This document shows positions 7,984-16,203 of a DNA stretch of 64,000 bases, in pieces (the first letter of the stretch is position 1; every line of letters begins with the position of its first letter). The stretch comes from Georgenia subflava (GTDB taxonomy: Bacteria; Actinomycetota; Actinomycetes; Actinomycetales; Actinomycetaceae): NCBI RefSeq assembly GCF_009193155.1, contig NZ_VUKD01000003.1:310001-374000 (forward strand), given 5' to 3'. The position numbers and the translations under genes are program-made. The notes under the pieces are model-generated. The model saw only the letters and a list, made by a program, of their open reading frames with translations. It was not told where the DNA came from and ran no database searches.

Positions 7984-8958
7984 ATGAGCAGCTCGGGCGC
8001 GGTCGGGCCGTGGCACCGGGGCGCGCTCGAGGTGACCGGCCACCGTGGCGCTCGCGGTCACGTGGTGGAGAACACCGTCGCCTCGTTCGTGCGTGCGGTC
8101 GAGCTCGGTGCGACCACGCTCGAGCTGGACGTGCAGGTGACCGCCGACGACCAGGTCGTCGTCTGGCACGACCCGGTGCTGCTGCCGGGCAAGTGCCTCG
8201 ACACCGCTCCGGCCGTGCCCGCCGACCCCGCCTTTGCGTACGTCGGCCGCAACCTGGTCGAGCTCACCACGGACCAGCTCTCCACGGTCGACGTCGGGAG
8301 CCGGACCCAGGCCGAGTTCCCGCTCCAGGAGGCACGGCCAGGTGCCCGCATCCCGCTGCTGACCGAGGTCCTGCGGACGGTGCGGGAGGTCTCGCCCGAC
8401 GTGTGGTTCCTCGTCGAGCTCAAGCTCGACCCCACCCGCCCGGAGCTCGGCGTCGGCCCGGCCGAGATGGTTCGGGCCGTTCTCGCCGCCGTGACCGCGG
8501 CCGGCGCCGAGCACCGGGTCGTGCTGCAGTCCTTCGACTGGCGGGCGGTGGCCGAGGCTGGCCGGCAGGCTCCGGACCTGCCGCGTGCGGCTCTGGCCGT
8601 CGACGGGCTCTCCTTCTCCCCCGGCAGTCCGTGGCTCGGGCAGATCCGGTTCGAGGACCACGGCGGCGACCTGGTCTCGGCGGCCGCGGCTCTCGGCGTC
8701 GGGGCGATCACCCCTGCCTGGGCCACCCCGTACGGCGCCACCAGCACCACCGAGGGATTCCGGCTCGTGAGCGACCACGCCTTCGTCGAGCGGGCCCACG
8801 CGGCCGGCCTGGCCGTCGTGCCGTGGACCGTCAACGACGAGGCGGACCTCGAGCTGGTGGTCGGCGCCGGCGTCGACGGCGTGATCACGGACTATCCCGA
8901 CCGCGCGGTGCGGGCGGCGGGCCGGCTGCTCGATCCCCCCGGGGCTCTCGGGGGATGA
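7984..8958 (+). CDS. Glycerophosphodiester phosphodiesterase
   Basis: GDPD-family TIM-barrel enzyme, 324 aa, that hydrolyses glycerophosphodiesters to glycerol-3-phosphate and an alcohol. The catalytic blocks are GHRGARGHVVENTVASF near residue 20, ELDVQVT with its metal-binding Glu/Asp, and VVWHD. Later blocks VELK and VPWTVND..DGVITDYPD are also typical. No signal peptide is seen, so it is predicted cytoplasmic. ATG 7984 has GGGGCGGG directly upstream. Plus strand, flanked by minus-strand genes on both sides; it splits the pafC-tatA neighbourhood usual in actinobacteria. Confidence 0.92.
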   Translation: MSSSGAVGPWHRGALEVTGHRGARGHVVENTVASFVRAVELGATTLELDVQVTADDQVVVWHDPVLLPGKCLDTAPAVPADPAFAYVGRNLVELTTDQLSTVDVGSRTQAEFPLQEARPGARIPLLTEVLRTVREVSPDVWFLVELKLDPTRPELGVGPAEMVRAVLAAVTAAGAEHRVVLQSFDWRAVAEAGRQAPDLPRAALAVDGLSFSPGSPWLGQIRFEDHGGDLVSAAAALGVGAITPAWATPYGATSTTEGFRLVSDHAFVERAHAAGLAVVPWTVNDEADLELVVGAGVDGVITDYPDRAVRAAGRLLDPPGALGG

Positions 8959-9000
8959 CCAGCCCGTGACGCTCGCGACGGCGTGCGCGCAGGTATGAGA

Positions 9001-9210
9001 GCCGGCGGGGGTGTGGCGCGGCCGTGCGGTGCTGGCCGGCGGGGTTGTGGCGCGGCCGTGCGGTGCTGGCCGGCGGGGTTGTGGCGCGGCCGTGCGGTGC
9101 TGGCCGGCGGGGTTGTTGCGCGGCCGTGCGGTGCTGGCCGGCGGGGTTGTTGCGCTGCCGTGCGGCGCTGGGCCGGCGAGGTTGTTGCGCGGCCGTACGG
9201 CGTCCGCCGC
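9001..9210. repeat. 34-bp tandem repeat array, about six copies
   Basis: The unit runs TTGTGGCGCGGCCGTGCGGT followed by GCTGGCCGGCGGGG. The phase marker (TGGCGCGG or a variant) recurs at 9014, 9048, 9082, 9116, 9150 and 9185. Drift (TGTTGCG, a 35-bp last spacing) increases toward 9210. The array fills the convergent gap between the phosphodiesterase and the small membrane gene. 34 is not a multiple of three, so it is not conserved protein. Confidence 0.9.
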
Positions 9211-9211
9211 G

Positions 9212-9562
9212 CTACCCGGCCACGTCGGGGGTGAAGGTCTCCTGGAGCAGGCCCGCGGCGCGCCAGCGGGCCGCGGAGCGGTCGAGACGTCCCTGGCGCT
9301 GCCGGGCGCGGGCGGCCTTCACGCGCTCGCGGGTGCGGCGGGCGGTCTCCAGCGTGCGGTCCTCGCCCAGCGCGCCGGGGACGTACCGCTGCGAGGCGGT
9401 GCTCTGGTCCTCGTCAGCGGCGCTCGAGAGCCGCTCGGCAGCTTCGCCGAGGCCCGCCACCTCGCGACCCAGCGCCTTGACCTGGCGCCAGAGCCGCAGC
9501 ACGAGCAGCGCCCCGGCGCCGAGCGCACCGAGGACGAGAAGGATCCAGATCAGCCACCACAC
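9212..9562 (-). CDS. Small single-helix membrane protein, unknown
   Basis: 116 aa. A strong N-terminal membrane helix (about 2-23, WLIWILLVLGALGAGALLVL) is followed by a charged, probably coiled-coil segment (VKALGREVAGLGEAAERL) and an Arg/Ala-rich cytoplasmic tail. I do not recognise a family. GTG 9562 lies four bases after the pafC stop, so it is very likely co-transcribed with pafB-pafC and possibly coupled. The stop (TAG) directly borders the 34-bp repeat array. Confidence 0.75.
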   Translation of the reverse strand: MWWLIWILLVLGALGAGALLVLRLWRQVKALGREVAGLGEAAERLSSAADEDQSTASQRYVPGALGEDRTLETARRTRERVKAARARQRQGRLDRSAARWRAAGLLQETFTPDVAG

Positions 9563-9566
9563 GGGC

Positions 9567-10541
9567 TCAGGATAGGTGGTCGTACGCGTCGAGGGCGCGC
9601 CGCGCGCGGGTGGCGACGTCGCGGGCGAGCTCCGTGGGCGCCACCGCGCGCACCGACTCCCCCAGGGAGAGCAGCAGGTTGGTGACCCAGGCCGGGTCGC
9701 CGGCCCGCAGCACCACCCGGAGGTCGCCGTCGGGCAGGTCGGTGACGGACTCCACGGGCGCGTGCTCGGCCACCCACCGCGCCTGCGACGCGAGCTCGAG
9801 CGTGACGGTCCGTCCGTCGCCCTCCCAGCCGGTCGCCGGCCCGCTCACGATCTCGGGGTGCTCCGCCGCCCCCTCGTCCAGGACCGCCAGGTCGAGGATC
9901 CGGTCCAGCCGGAAGGTACGGGCTCCCTGGGCGCGGTGGCACCACGCCCGCAGCGCCCAGGTCACACCGTCCGAGCGCAGCTCCACCGGGTCGACGTCGC
10001 GCTCGGTGACCACGTCCGCGGCGGAGACGTACCGCAGGTGCACGCGCCGTCGTGCCTCCACGGCGCCCTGCAGCGTCGCGAGGGTCGCGGCCGGGGCCTC
10101 GGCGTGCACGCGGACCTCCACCGAGGCGGCCTGCTCGGCAGCCCGGCCGGTGGCGGCCGTGAGCTTCCCCAGGGCCGACTCCAGGGCGCCGGCGCCGGGG
10201 TCGAGGCCCGGCTGGCGCTCGGCGAGCTCACGCAGGGAGCGAAGTGCCAGCAGCAGGGCCAGCGCCTCGGAGCTGGACAGCCGCAGCGGCCGGTCCATGC
10301 CGCGCGCGTCGGTCAGCGTCAGCCGGCCGTGGTCGAGAGCCTCGGCCGAGAAGTCGATCAGGTCGTCGGGGAGGTAGCCGGGCGTCCCGGAGACCCAGAG
10401 GAGGTTGACGTCCGCGAGCACCTGGGCCTCGGTCGCGGAGAAGTGCTCGGCGACGTCGGCGACCGGGGCCCCGGGGTGCTCGTTGAGGTAGGCGACCAGG
10501 GCCAGCAGCCGGGTGACCCGCTCGGCGGTGTTCTCAGCCAT
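9567..10541 (-). CDS. pafC: WYL-domain transcriptional regulator PafC
   Basis: Second half of the heteromeric PafBC regulator that, in mycobacteria, activates the LexA/RecA-independent DNA-damage response. 324 aa: N-terminal winged HTH (about 1-75, VTRLLALVAYLNEHPGAPVAD), then a WYL domain with RVHLRYVSAAD and WALRAWCHRAQGARTFRLDRI (about 165-235) and a C-terminal WCX extension. The ATG at 10541 overlaps the end of pafB by eight bases. The usual partner gene pafA (Pup ligase) is not upstream here. Confidence 0.92.
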   Translation of the reverse strand: MAENTAERVTRLLALVAYLNEHPGAPVADVAEHFSATEAQVLADVNLLWVSGTPGYLPDDLIDFSAEALDHGRLTLTDARGMDRPLRLSSSEALALLLALRSLRELAERQPGLDPGAGALESALGKLTAATGRAAEQAASVEVRVHAEAPAATLATLQGAVEARRRVHLRYVSAADVVTERDVDPVELRSDGVTWALRAWCHRAQGARTFRLDRILDLAVLDEGAAEHPEIVSGPATGWEGDGRTVTLELASQARWVAEHAPVESVTDLPDGDLRVVLRAGDPAWVTNLLLSLGESVRAVAPTELARDVATRARRALDAYDHLS

Positions 10542-11538
10542 CCGACCCGCTCCCGTCGAGAGTGGCCGCCGCCCGCAGCCGGCGCAGCACCGCGGTGCGC
10601 AGGTCGGCGGGCTCGAGCACGAGGACGGCCTCGGCGTAGGCGGCGATCTCCTCGGCGAGGTCCTCCAGGTCGTAGAACGGCACCACGACGATCTCCCGGT
10701 CGGCCAGCGGGCCGGGGAGCCCGGCCACGTCGTCGCCGTCGGGCTCCGAACCCGCACGTGCGCGCAGGGCGGCGGCGCGGCCCGGCAGCACGGCCAGCCG
10801 CGCGGTGCCGGACACCGGGCGGGCGCCCCCGACCAGCGCGGCGACGTCGACGTCCACGGGCACGTCGAAGGCCTCGGCGCTGCCGGTGGGTCGCACCCGG
10901 CCCTGGATGCGGGAGAGGCGGAAGGCGCGCGGGGCCGCCCGGTCGACGTCCCGGCCGACCAGGTACCAGCCGCGGTCCTGGCTGAGCAGGCGCCACGGCT
11001 CGACCCGCCGTCGGGTGAGCTGCCCGGTGCTCGCCGCGCGGTAGGTGAAGGTCACCACCTGGCGGGTGTCGATCGCCTCGAGCAGCGGGGCGAACGAGGC
11101 CTCGGGGCCGCGGACCCGCAGCGCGAGGCCGGCGTGCGCGGCCGGCTCCGCGGCCGGCCCCACCGCCCGCAGCTTGGTCATCCCACGCCGCGCGGACGAG
11201 CGCAACGAGGCGTCCTGCCACAGCTCGGCGGCCAGCGACAGCACACCCACCTCGGCGGGTGTGAACGCGACCTCCGGCAACGTGTAGCCGGCCGTGTCGA
11301 TGCGGTACCCGACGTCGTCCTCGTGCACCTGGTCGTGCTCGACGACGAGCGGCACCCCCATCTCGCGGAGCAGGTCCTTGTCGCGCTCGAACATCCGCTC
11401 GAAGGCCGCGTCGCTGGTGGCGTCGGTGTAGCCGTTGACCCGCTCGCGCACCTGCTGCTTGGTCATCCACCGGCGGGTGTGCGAGAGCGCGATCACCAGG
11501 TCGAGCAGCCGCTCGGCCGCCTGTACGCGCTGTGCCAC
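10534..11538 (-). CDS. pafB: WYL-domain transcriptional regulator PafB
   Basis: 334 aa, first gene of the pafB-pafC pair. The N-terminal HTH (VQAAERLLDLVIALSHTRRWMTKQQVRERV) and the block GYTDATSDAAFERMFERDKDLLREMGVPL are diagnostic of PafB-like WYL proteins. The WYL core reads VVTFTYRA..TRRRVEPWRLLSQDRGWYLVGRDVDR. GTG 11538 is the start. It lies 19 bases from the 3' end of ribH, transcribed the same way, so read-through from the riboflavin operon into a DNA-damage regulator is possible. That is an inference from spacing only. Confidence 0.92.
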   Translation of the reverse strand: MAQRVQAAERLLDLVIALSHTRRWMTKQQVRERVNGYTDATSDAAFERMFERDKDLLREMGVPLVVEHDQVHEDDVGYRIDTAGYTLPEVAFTPAEVGVLSLAAELWQDASLRSSARRGMTKLRAVGPAAEPAAHAGLALRVRGPEASFAPLLEAIDTRQVVTFTYRAASTGQLTRRRVEPWRLLSQDRGWYLVGRDVDRAAPRAFRLSRIQGRVRPTGSAEAFDVPVDVDVAALVGGARPVSGTARLAVLPGRAAALRARAGSEPDGDDVAGLPGPLADREIVVVPFYDLEDLAEEIAAYAEAVLVLEPADLRTAVLRRLRAAATLDGSGSDG

Positions 11539-11557
11539 GTCCCCACGCTACCGGGCG

Positions 11558-12043
11558 TCAGGCGCTGCTCGTGGCGCCACGCAGGCGTCGCAGCGCGAGC
11601 GCGGTCGCGACGGCGGCCTCCGCCGCCTCGGCGCCCTTGTCCTCCGCGGACCCCGGCAGCCCGGCGCGGTCGAGCGCCTGCGCCTCGTCGTCGGTCGTGA
11701 GGAGGCCGAACCCGACCGGCACGCCGGTGGTCACCGCGACGTCGGTGAGCCCCGCCGTCGCGGCCTGGCAGACGAAGTCGAAGTGCGGCGTGCCACCCCG
11801 GACGACGACGCCGAGCGCGACCACCGCGTCCGCCCCGCCCCGTGCGGCCGCCGCCGCGACGACCGGCAGCTCGAACGAGCCGGGGACGCGCACGACCGTC
11901 GGGGTGACCTTGGCGCGCGCCAGCGCGCGTGCGGCGCCGTCCAGCAGGCCGTCCATCACCTGGGTGTGCCACTGCGCCGCCACGACTACGACCCGCAGGC
12001 CGGTCCCGTCCACGGTCAGCGCCGGTGCTCCGGCTCCGCTCAT
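11558..12043 (-). CDS. ribH: 6,7-dimethyl-8-ribityllumazine synthase
   Basis: Condenses the ribitylamino-uracil with 3,4-dihydroxy-2-butanone 4-phosphate to lumazine, the penultimate riboflavin step. 161 aa, normal length. Motifs: VVVVAAQWH (substrate loop), [28 protein letters not shown] (catalytic His loop) and [11 protein letters not shown] with [12 protein letters not shown] 12043 overlaps the ribB stop (ATGA). Last gene of the ribD-ribE-ribB-ribH unit. Confidence 0.96.
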   Translation of the reverse strand: MSGAGAPALTVDGTGLRVVVVAAQWHTQVMDGLLDGAARALARAKVTPTVVRVPGSFELPVVAAAAARGGADAVVALGVVVRGGTPHFDFVCQAATAGLTDVAVTTGVPVGFGLLTTDDEAQALDRAGLPGSAEDKGAEAAEAAVATALALRRLRGATSSA

Positions 12044-12774
12044 CTGTCGGTCTCCTCCGAGTCGGCCCGGGTGTCGCCGGCGGTGTCCGGCGTCGAGGAC
12101 CGCCCCGGGAGCCGGTCCCCCCGCGTGGGACGCCGGTGGACGTCGGTCGCGGGGTCGTGGGCGCTTCTCCAGGCACGCAGCTCGTCGATGGTCAGCAGCA
12201 CGAGCCCCTCCCGGCCGGCGAGCTCGCGGGCGGCGTCGAGGCGCACCATCGTGCCGTCGTCGTGGACGAGCTCCGCGATCGCGGCCACCTCGCCCGCACC
12301 TGCCAGGCGGCACAGGTCCACCGCGGCCTCCGTGTGTCCCGGCCTTTCGAGCACGCCGCCGGGCACGGCTCGCAGCGGGAGCACGTGCCCCGGCCGGACG
12401 AGGTCGGCGGGCCCGGTCGCCGGGTCCGCCAGGGCGCGCAGCGTCGTGGCGCGGTCGGCGGCCGAGATGCCCGTCGTCACACCGCCGGCGGCATCCACGC
12501 TGACCGTGTACGCGGTCCGGCGCGGGTCCTGGGACTCGGCCACCATCAGCGGCAGGTCCAGCGCGTCCGCCCGGGCGCCGGGCAACGGCGCGCACAGGTA
12601 GCCGGAGGTGTGGCGGACCGTCCACGCGACCCACCGCTGGTCGGCGGTCGCTGCCGCGAGCACGACGTCCACCTCGTCCTCGCGGTCGCGCGAGTCCGCG
12701 ACGAGGACCGGCCGACCGGTGCGCAGCGCCGCCAGCGCGTCGGCGAGGGGCGTGGCCGTGGCTGTCGTCGTCAT
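12040..12774 (-). CDS. ribB: 3,4-dihydroxy-2-butanone 4-phosphate synthase, stand-alone
   Basis: Makes the four-carbon riboflavin precursor from ribulose 5-phosphate. 244 aa: the DHBP-synthase fold covers about residues 5-205 with [25 protein letters not shown] and a [25 protein letters not shown] block. The acidic loop is DREDEVD rather than the common DRENEGD, and the Cys usually before the later acidic site is Ala ([10 protein letters not shown]). The last about 40 residues are low-complexity and replace the GTP-cyclohydrolase II domain that actinobacterial RibBA fusions usually carry. Overlaps ribE and ribH by ATGA each. Confidence 0.92.
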   Translation of the reverse strand: MTTTATATPLADALAALRTGRPVLVADSRDREDEVDVVLAAATADQRWVAWTVRHTSGYLCAPLPGARADALDLPLMVAESQDPRRTAYTVSVDAAGGVTTGISAADRATTLRALADPATGPADLVRPGHVLPLRAVPGGVLERPGHTEAAVDLCRLAGAGEVAAIAELVHDDGTMVRLDAARELAGREGLVLLTIDELRAWRSAHDPATDVHRRPTRGDRLPGRSSTPDTAGDTRADSEETDR

Positions 12775-13367
12775 CTCACCGCCCCCGCCGTGAGCCGCTC
12801 GAGGTACTTCGCCACCACGTCGACCTCGAGGTTGACCAGGCCGCCGGTGACGAGGGTCCCCAGGGTGGTGACGGCGAGCGTCGTCGGGATCAGGGCGACG
12901 CCGAAGCTGTCCTGCGTGACGTGCGTGACCGTCAGCGACACACCCTCGACGGCGATCGAGCCCTTCTCCGCCACGTACCGGGCGAGGGTGGCGGGTACGG
13001 CGATCTCGACCTCGTCCCAGCGAGGTCCCGGGGTGCGCCGCAGCACGGTGCCGACGCCGTCGACGTGTCCCTGCACGAGGTGGCCGCCCAGCCGGCCGTC
13101 GGCGCGCACGGCGCGCTCGAGGTTGACCGGTGCGCCGGGCCCGAGAGCGCCGAGGGTCGTGCGGGCGAGCGACTCGGGCATGACGTCGGCGGTGAACCCG
13201 CCGGCGTGGTGGTCCACGACCGTCAGGCAGACCCCTGCCACGGCGACCGAGTCGCCGTCGCTGAGATCGACCGTCACGGCGGTCGCGGCCACGTGGAGCA
13301 GCACGGCGCCGTCGACCTGCTCCCGGTCGCGCACGGTGCCCACCTCCTCGACGAGTCCGGTGAACAT
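12771..13367 (-). CDS. ribE: Riboflavin synthase, alpha subunit
   Basis: Dismutates two lumazines to riboflavin and the pyrimidine substrate. 198 aa with the internal duplication of the family: [21 protein letters not shown] and [14 protein letters not shown] in barrel 1, [11 protein letters not shown] in barrel 2. ATG 13367 shares one base with the ribD stop (TGATG). The 3' end overlaps ribB by ATGA. Confidence 0.96.
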   Translation of the reverse strand: MFTGLVEEVGTVRDREQVDGAVLLHVAATAVTVDLSDGDSVAVAGVCLTVVDHHAGGFTADVMPESLARTTLGALGPGAPVNLERAVRADGRLGGHLVQGHVDGVGTVLRRTPGPRWDEVEIAVPATLARYVAEKGSIAVEGVSLTVTHVTQDSFGVALIPTTLAVTTLGTLVTGGLVNLEVDVVAKYLERLTAGAVR

Positions 13368-14437
13368 CAGCTCTCTCCTTCTGGACGTAACGCGAGGAAC
13401 AGGTCGTCCCCCAGCCGTTGGGTGCGCACGGTCCGCCAGCGCAGCGCGTCGGCGATCGTGCGGATGCCGAGATCCCCCACGGCGCCGGGGCCGGCGCCGA
13501 GCAGGACCGGGGCGACGTAGGCGTGCAGCTCGTCGACCAGGCCGACCTGCAGGGCCGCCGTGAGCACGGTCGGGCCGCCCTCGAGCAGCACGTGCCGGGC
13601 GCCGCGGTCGTGGAGCTCGGCCAGGACGGCCGCCAGGTCGCGGGTGGGGCGGTGGAGCCACTCCCCCGGGCCGCGCCGGATCCGGGCGTCGGGCGGTACG
13701 GGGCGCTCGCCGACGACTACGCGGAGGGGCTGGTGATCGGCCGGGCCGGAGGCCGTGCGGGCGGTGAGGGCGGGGTCGTCGGCGAGCAGCGTGCCGGTGC
13801 CGACGACGATGGCGTCGACGTCGGCGCGAACGGTGTGCGCGTGCGCGCGGGACTCCGTGGAGGTGATCCAGCGGCTGGTGCCGTAGGTCGCAGCGACCCG
13901 GCCGTCGAGGGTCGTGGCAGTCTTCGCGACCAGCCACGGCCGCCCGCGCCGTACGGCGGTCGCCCAGCTCGCCGCCACGTCGCGCGCCCGGGCGACGACG
14001 ACGGGGTCCAGTCCCGCCTCCTCGGCGGTCGAGACGTCGACGCCCGCCGCGCGCAACCACTGGGCGCCGCCGGCGGCACGCGGGTCCGGGTCGGCGACGG
14101 CGTGGACGACCCGGGCGAGCCCGGCGGCGTGCAGGGCGTGCGAGCACGGCGGGGTGCGGCCGGTGTGGTGGCACGGCTCGAGCGTGACGACGGCGGTGCC
14201 ACCGACGAGCGCGCCGCGACTCTCCGGCGGGACCCTTGCGAGCGCGTCGGCCTCGGCGTGGACGGTGCCCGCGCCGCGGTGGCGGCCCACGGCGAGCACC
14301 CGGCCGTCGGAGTCCAGGAGCACGCACCCGACCCGCGGGTTGCCGCCCGCGAGCGGGCCTGTCTCGGCGAGCTCGACGGCGCGCGCCATGGCGTCGTTCT
14401 CGATGGCCGTGCGCCGGGCCGCGGTGGTGGCCGTCAT
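13367..14437 (-). CDS. ribD: Bifunctional riboflavin deaminase/reductase
   Basis: Deaminates and then reduces the pyrimidine intermediate. 356 aa. The N-terminal zinc deaminase has the HAEADAL and PCHHTGRTPPCSHAL motifs (about 50-95). The C-terminal RibD_C reductase begins near RPWLVAKTATTLDGRVA and has GGPTVLTAALQ. ATG 14437 is chosen because it directly precedes the deaminase domain and GGAG lies about a dozen bases upstream; an upstream in-frame ATG (14560) would run into the riboswitch. First gene of the operon, about 95 bases behind the FMN riboswitch. Confidence 0.95.
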   Translation of the reverse strand: MTATTAARRTAIENDAMARAVELAETGPLAGGNPRVGCVLLDSDGRVLAVGRHRGAGTVHAEADALARVPPESRGALVGGTAVVTLEPCHHTGRTPPCSHALHAAGLARVVHAVADPDPRAAGGAQWLRAAGVDVSTAEEAGLDPVVVARARDVAASWATAVRRGRPWLVAKTATTLDGRVAATYGTSRWITSTESRAHAHTVRADVDAIVVGTGTLLADDPALTARTASGPADHQPLRVVVGERPVPPDARIRRGPGEWLHRPTRDLAAVLAELHDRGARHVLLEGGPTVLTAALQVGLVDELHAYVAPVLLGAGPGAVGDLGIRTIADALRWRTVRTQRLGDDLFLALRPEGES

Positions 14438-14531
14438 CTCTCGCTGCTCCTGCCTCTCGGCACGGGCGGCCGGGCGGGAGGGGGCGACGACGAGTGGCGC
14501 CACACGACGGACGGGTGTCCGCAGGCGGCGC

Positions 14532-14665
14532 CACGTGCTTCCTCCCATCCGGACTTTCACCGTCGGTCCCGGAGTTCCACCAGGTCAACCGTCCATCCAT
14601 TGCGGACGAACGGGTCGCGGACTGTCACCGCCGGCTCGGAATTACACCGACCCCGGAGCACGTGC
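14532..14665 (-). promoter_or_regulatory. FMN riboswitch (RFN element) of the ribDEBH operon
   Basis: On the minus strand the conserved RFN blocks are all present: GGGGTCGG near the 5' end, CCGGCGGTGACAGTCCGCGA, the GGTTGACCTGGTGGAACTCC arm, CCGACGGTGAAAGTCCGGAT and GGGAGGAAGCACGTG at the 3' end. P1 is AGCACGTG against CACGTGCT. FMN binding is expected to lower expression of the operon. A weak -10 (CACGAT, 14678-14683) sits about 12 bases upstream of P1. Confidence 0.96.
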
Positions 14666-14728
14666 TGCTCTACGGCCATCGTGCCACACCGCTGCGCTCC
14701 CGTCGTGCCCGGTACCGTGACGGGCGTG

Positions 14729-15940
14729 ATGATCTGGCGCGACGGCGTGGTGCGTGGTGTGCGGGCCGCCTGGGACGGTGCGGTCGAGCTCGAGGTGGAG
14801 ATCACGGGTCCTGCGCCCGGCGCGGCAGGCGCCCCGTCTCCCCTGTCGCCCGGCACTGCGGTCAGCGGCCCGACTCCCCTGTCGCCGGGCACGGCGGTCC
14901 GCGCGCTCGCCTATCCGCACCTGGTCGGCGAGCCTGCGGTCGGCGACCGGGTCACGCTCTCCGCCGCGGCGCTCGCCCGCGGGCTGGGCACCGGCGGCTA
15001 CGCGATGGTCGTCGCGCTGCCCGACGCGCTGCCGCCCGACCCCGGAGCCGGTCCGGGCCACCTCGTCAAGGCCCGGTACACACCGCTCCAGACGATGGTG
15101 CTGGGCGTGGACGAGCAGGAGTCCGCGCACCACGAGGTGCTCCGTGAGGCCGACGACCTCGGCGGCATGCCCGTCGTCGTCGCCGATCTCCACTCCGCCC
15201 TGCCGGCCGTTCTCGCCGGGATACGGAGCGTCGACCCCGAGCTGCGGGTCGCCTACGTGATGACCGACGGCGGGGCGCTCCCCGCGTGGTTCTCCCGGTC
15301 GCTCGCCGGGCTGCGTGACGCGCACTGGCTGGTCGGCTCCGTCACGGTCGGGCAGGCCTTCGGCGGCGACCTCGAGGCGGTCAACGTCCACACCGGGCTG
15401 CTCGCCGCCCGCCTGGTTGTCGGAGCGGACGCCGTCGTCGTCGCGCAGGGCCCGGGCAACCTCGGCACGGGCACCCGCTGGGGGTTCTCCGGCACCGCGT
15501 GCGGCGAGGCGGTCAACGCCGCCGCCACGCTCGGCGGTGCTCCCGTGGCCTCCCTGCGAGTCTCCGGTGCCGATCCTCGCGAGCGTCACCGAGGCGTCTC
15601 GCACCACTCGCTGACGGCCTACGGACGGGTCGCGCTGGCACCGGCGGACGTCGTCGTGCCCCGCTACGACACGGGCGACGCGCTCGAGGCGTCGCTCCCG
15701 CCCGGGTTCGGCGACCGGGTCGCCGAGCAGGCTAGGGCGCTCGCCGCCCCGGCGGGCATCCACCGCCTGGTGGAGGTCTCGACCGCCGGCCTCGGGCAGG
15801 CGCTCGCGGGCTCGCCGGTACGGCTGTCGACGATGGGGCGCGGGCTGGAGCAGGACCCCGCGGCGTTCCTCGCGGCCGCCGCCGCCGGCGTCCACGCGGC
15901 CCGCCTCGCAGGCCGCCCGGTCGGCAACGTGCCGGCCTAG
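14729..15940 (+). CDS. DUF3866 family protein
   Basis: 403 aa. Matches the actinobacterial DUF3866 family, function unknown: YPHLVGEPAVGDRV, LGTGGYAMVVALPD, PGHLVKARYTPLQTMVLGVDEQ, MPVVVADLHSALP and a Gly-rich VVAQGPGNLGTGTRWGFSG block. Near residue 35 a 36-bp unit is duplicated, giving PLSPGTAV twice; this looks like an expanded linker. ATG 14729 is called; the GTG at 14726 is equally possible because TACCGT at 14713-14718 could be a -10 for a leaderless message. Plus strand, divergent from ribD and sharing its short promoter region. Confidence 0.85.
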   Translation: MIWRDGVVRGVRAAWDGAVELEVEITGPAPGAAGAPSPLSPGTAVSGPTPLSPGTAVRALAYPHLVGEPAVGDRVTLSAAALARGLGTGGYAMVVALPDALPPDPGAGPGHLVKARYTPLQTMVLGVDEQESAHHEVLREADDLGGMPVVVADLHSALPAVLAGIRSVDPELRVAYVMTDGGALPAWFSRSLAGLRDAHWLVGSVTVGQAFGGDLEAVNVHTGLLAARLVVGADAVVVAQGPGNLGTGTRWGFSGTACGEAVNAAATLGGAPVASLRVSGADPRERHRGVSHHSLTAYGRVALAPADVVVPRYDTGDALEASLPPGFGDRVAEQARALAAPAGIHRLVEVSTAGLGQALAGSPVRLSTMGRGLEQDPAAFLAAAAAGVHAARLAGRPVGNVPA

Positions 15941-15964
15941 CCGCGGGCCGGTTCGAGGAGCGGA

Positions 15965-16170
15965 GCCGTGCCGGGCCCTTTCCTACGGGCGCGGCCGCGT
16001 GCCGTGGTGACGCCGCATGCCGCAGGTGACGTCACGTGCCGGGGACGGGACGCCTGCCGTGGAGATGGGCTGGCGTGGACGAGACGGCCTGCCGTGGGTG
16101 AGACGGCCTGTCGTGGACGAGACGGCCTGCTGCCGCATGCGGTTTCGTCCACGACATGCGTGTTCGTCCC
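15965..16170. repeat. Degenerate GC-rich repeats between two convergent genes
   Basis: Variants of a roughly 20-22 bp motif (GACGAGACGGCCTGCCGTGG, GTGAGACGGCCTGTCGTGGA, ATGCCGCAGGTGACG) recur with drift. The gap (15941-16203) contains no supportable gene. A 6-bp stem ACCGGC/GCCGGT at 16184-16203 just past the PH-gene stop may aid termination. Confidence 0.6.
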
Positions 16171-16203
16171 CCGGCGGTGCCGGACCGGCCTTTGCCCGCC
16201 GGT

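Noticed and set aside
8983-9234. Plus-strand frame of GRRGCGAAVRC-type repeats
   Set aside because: It is a translation of the 34-bp DNA repeat. The period is not a multiple of three, so all frames give repeats, and there is no ribosome site.
13367-14560. Upstream ATG (14560) for ribD
   Set aside because: It lies inside the 3' part of the FMN aptamer, so the message there is structured RNA. The ATG at 14437 begins right before the deaminase domain.
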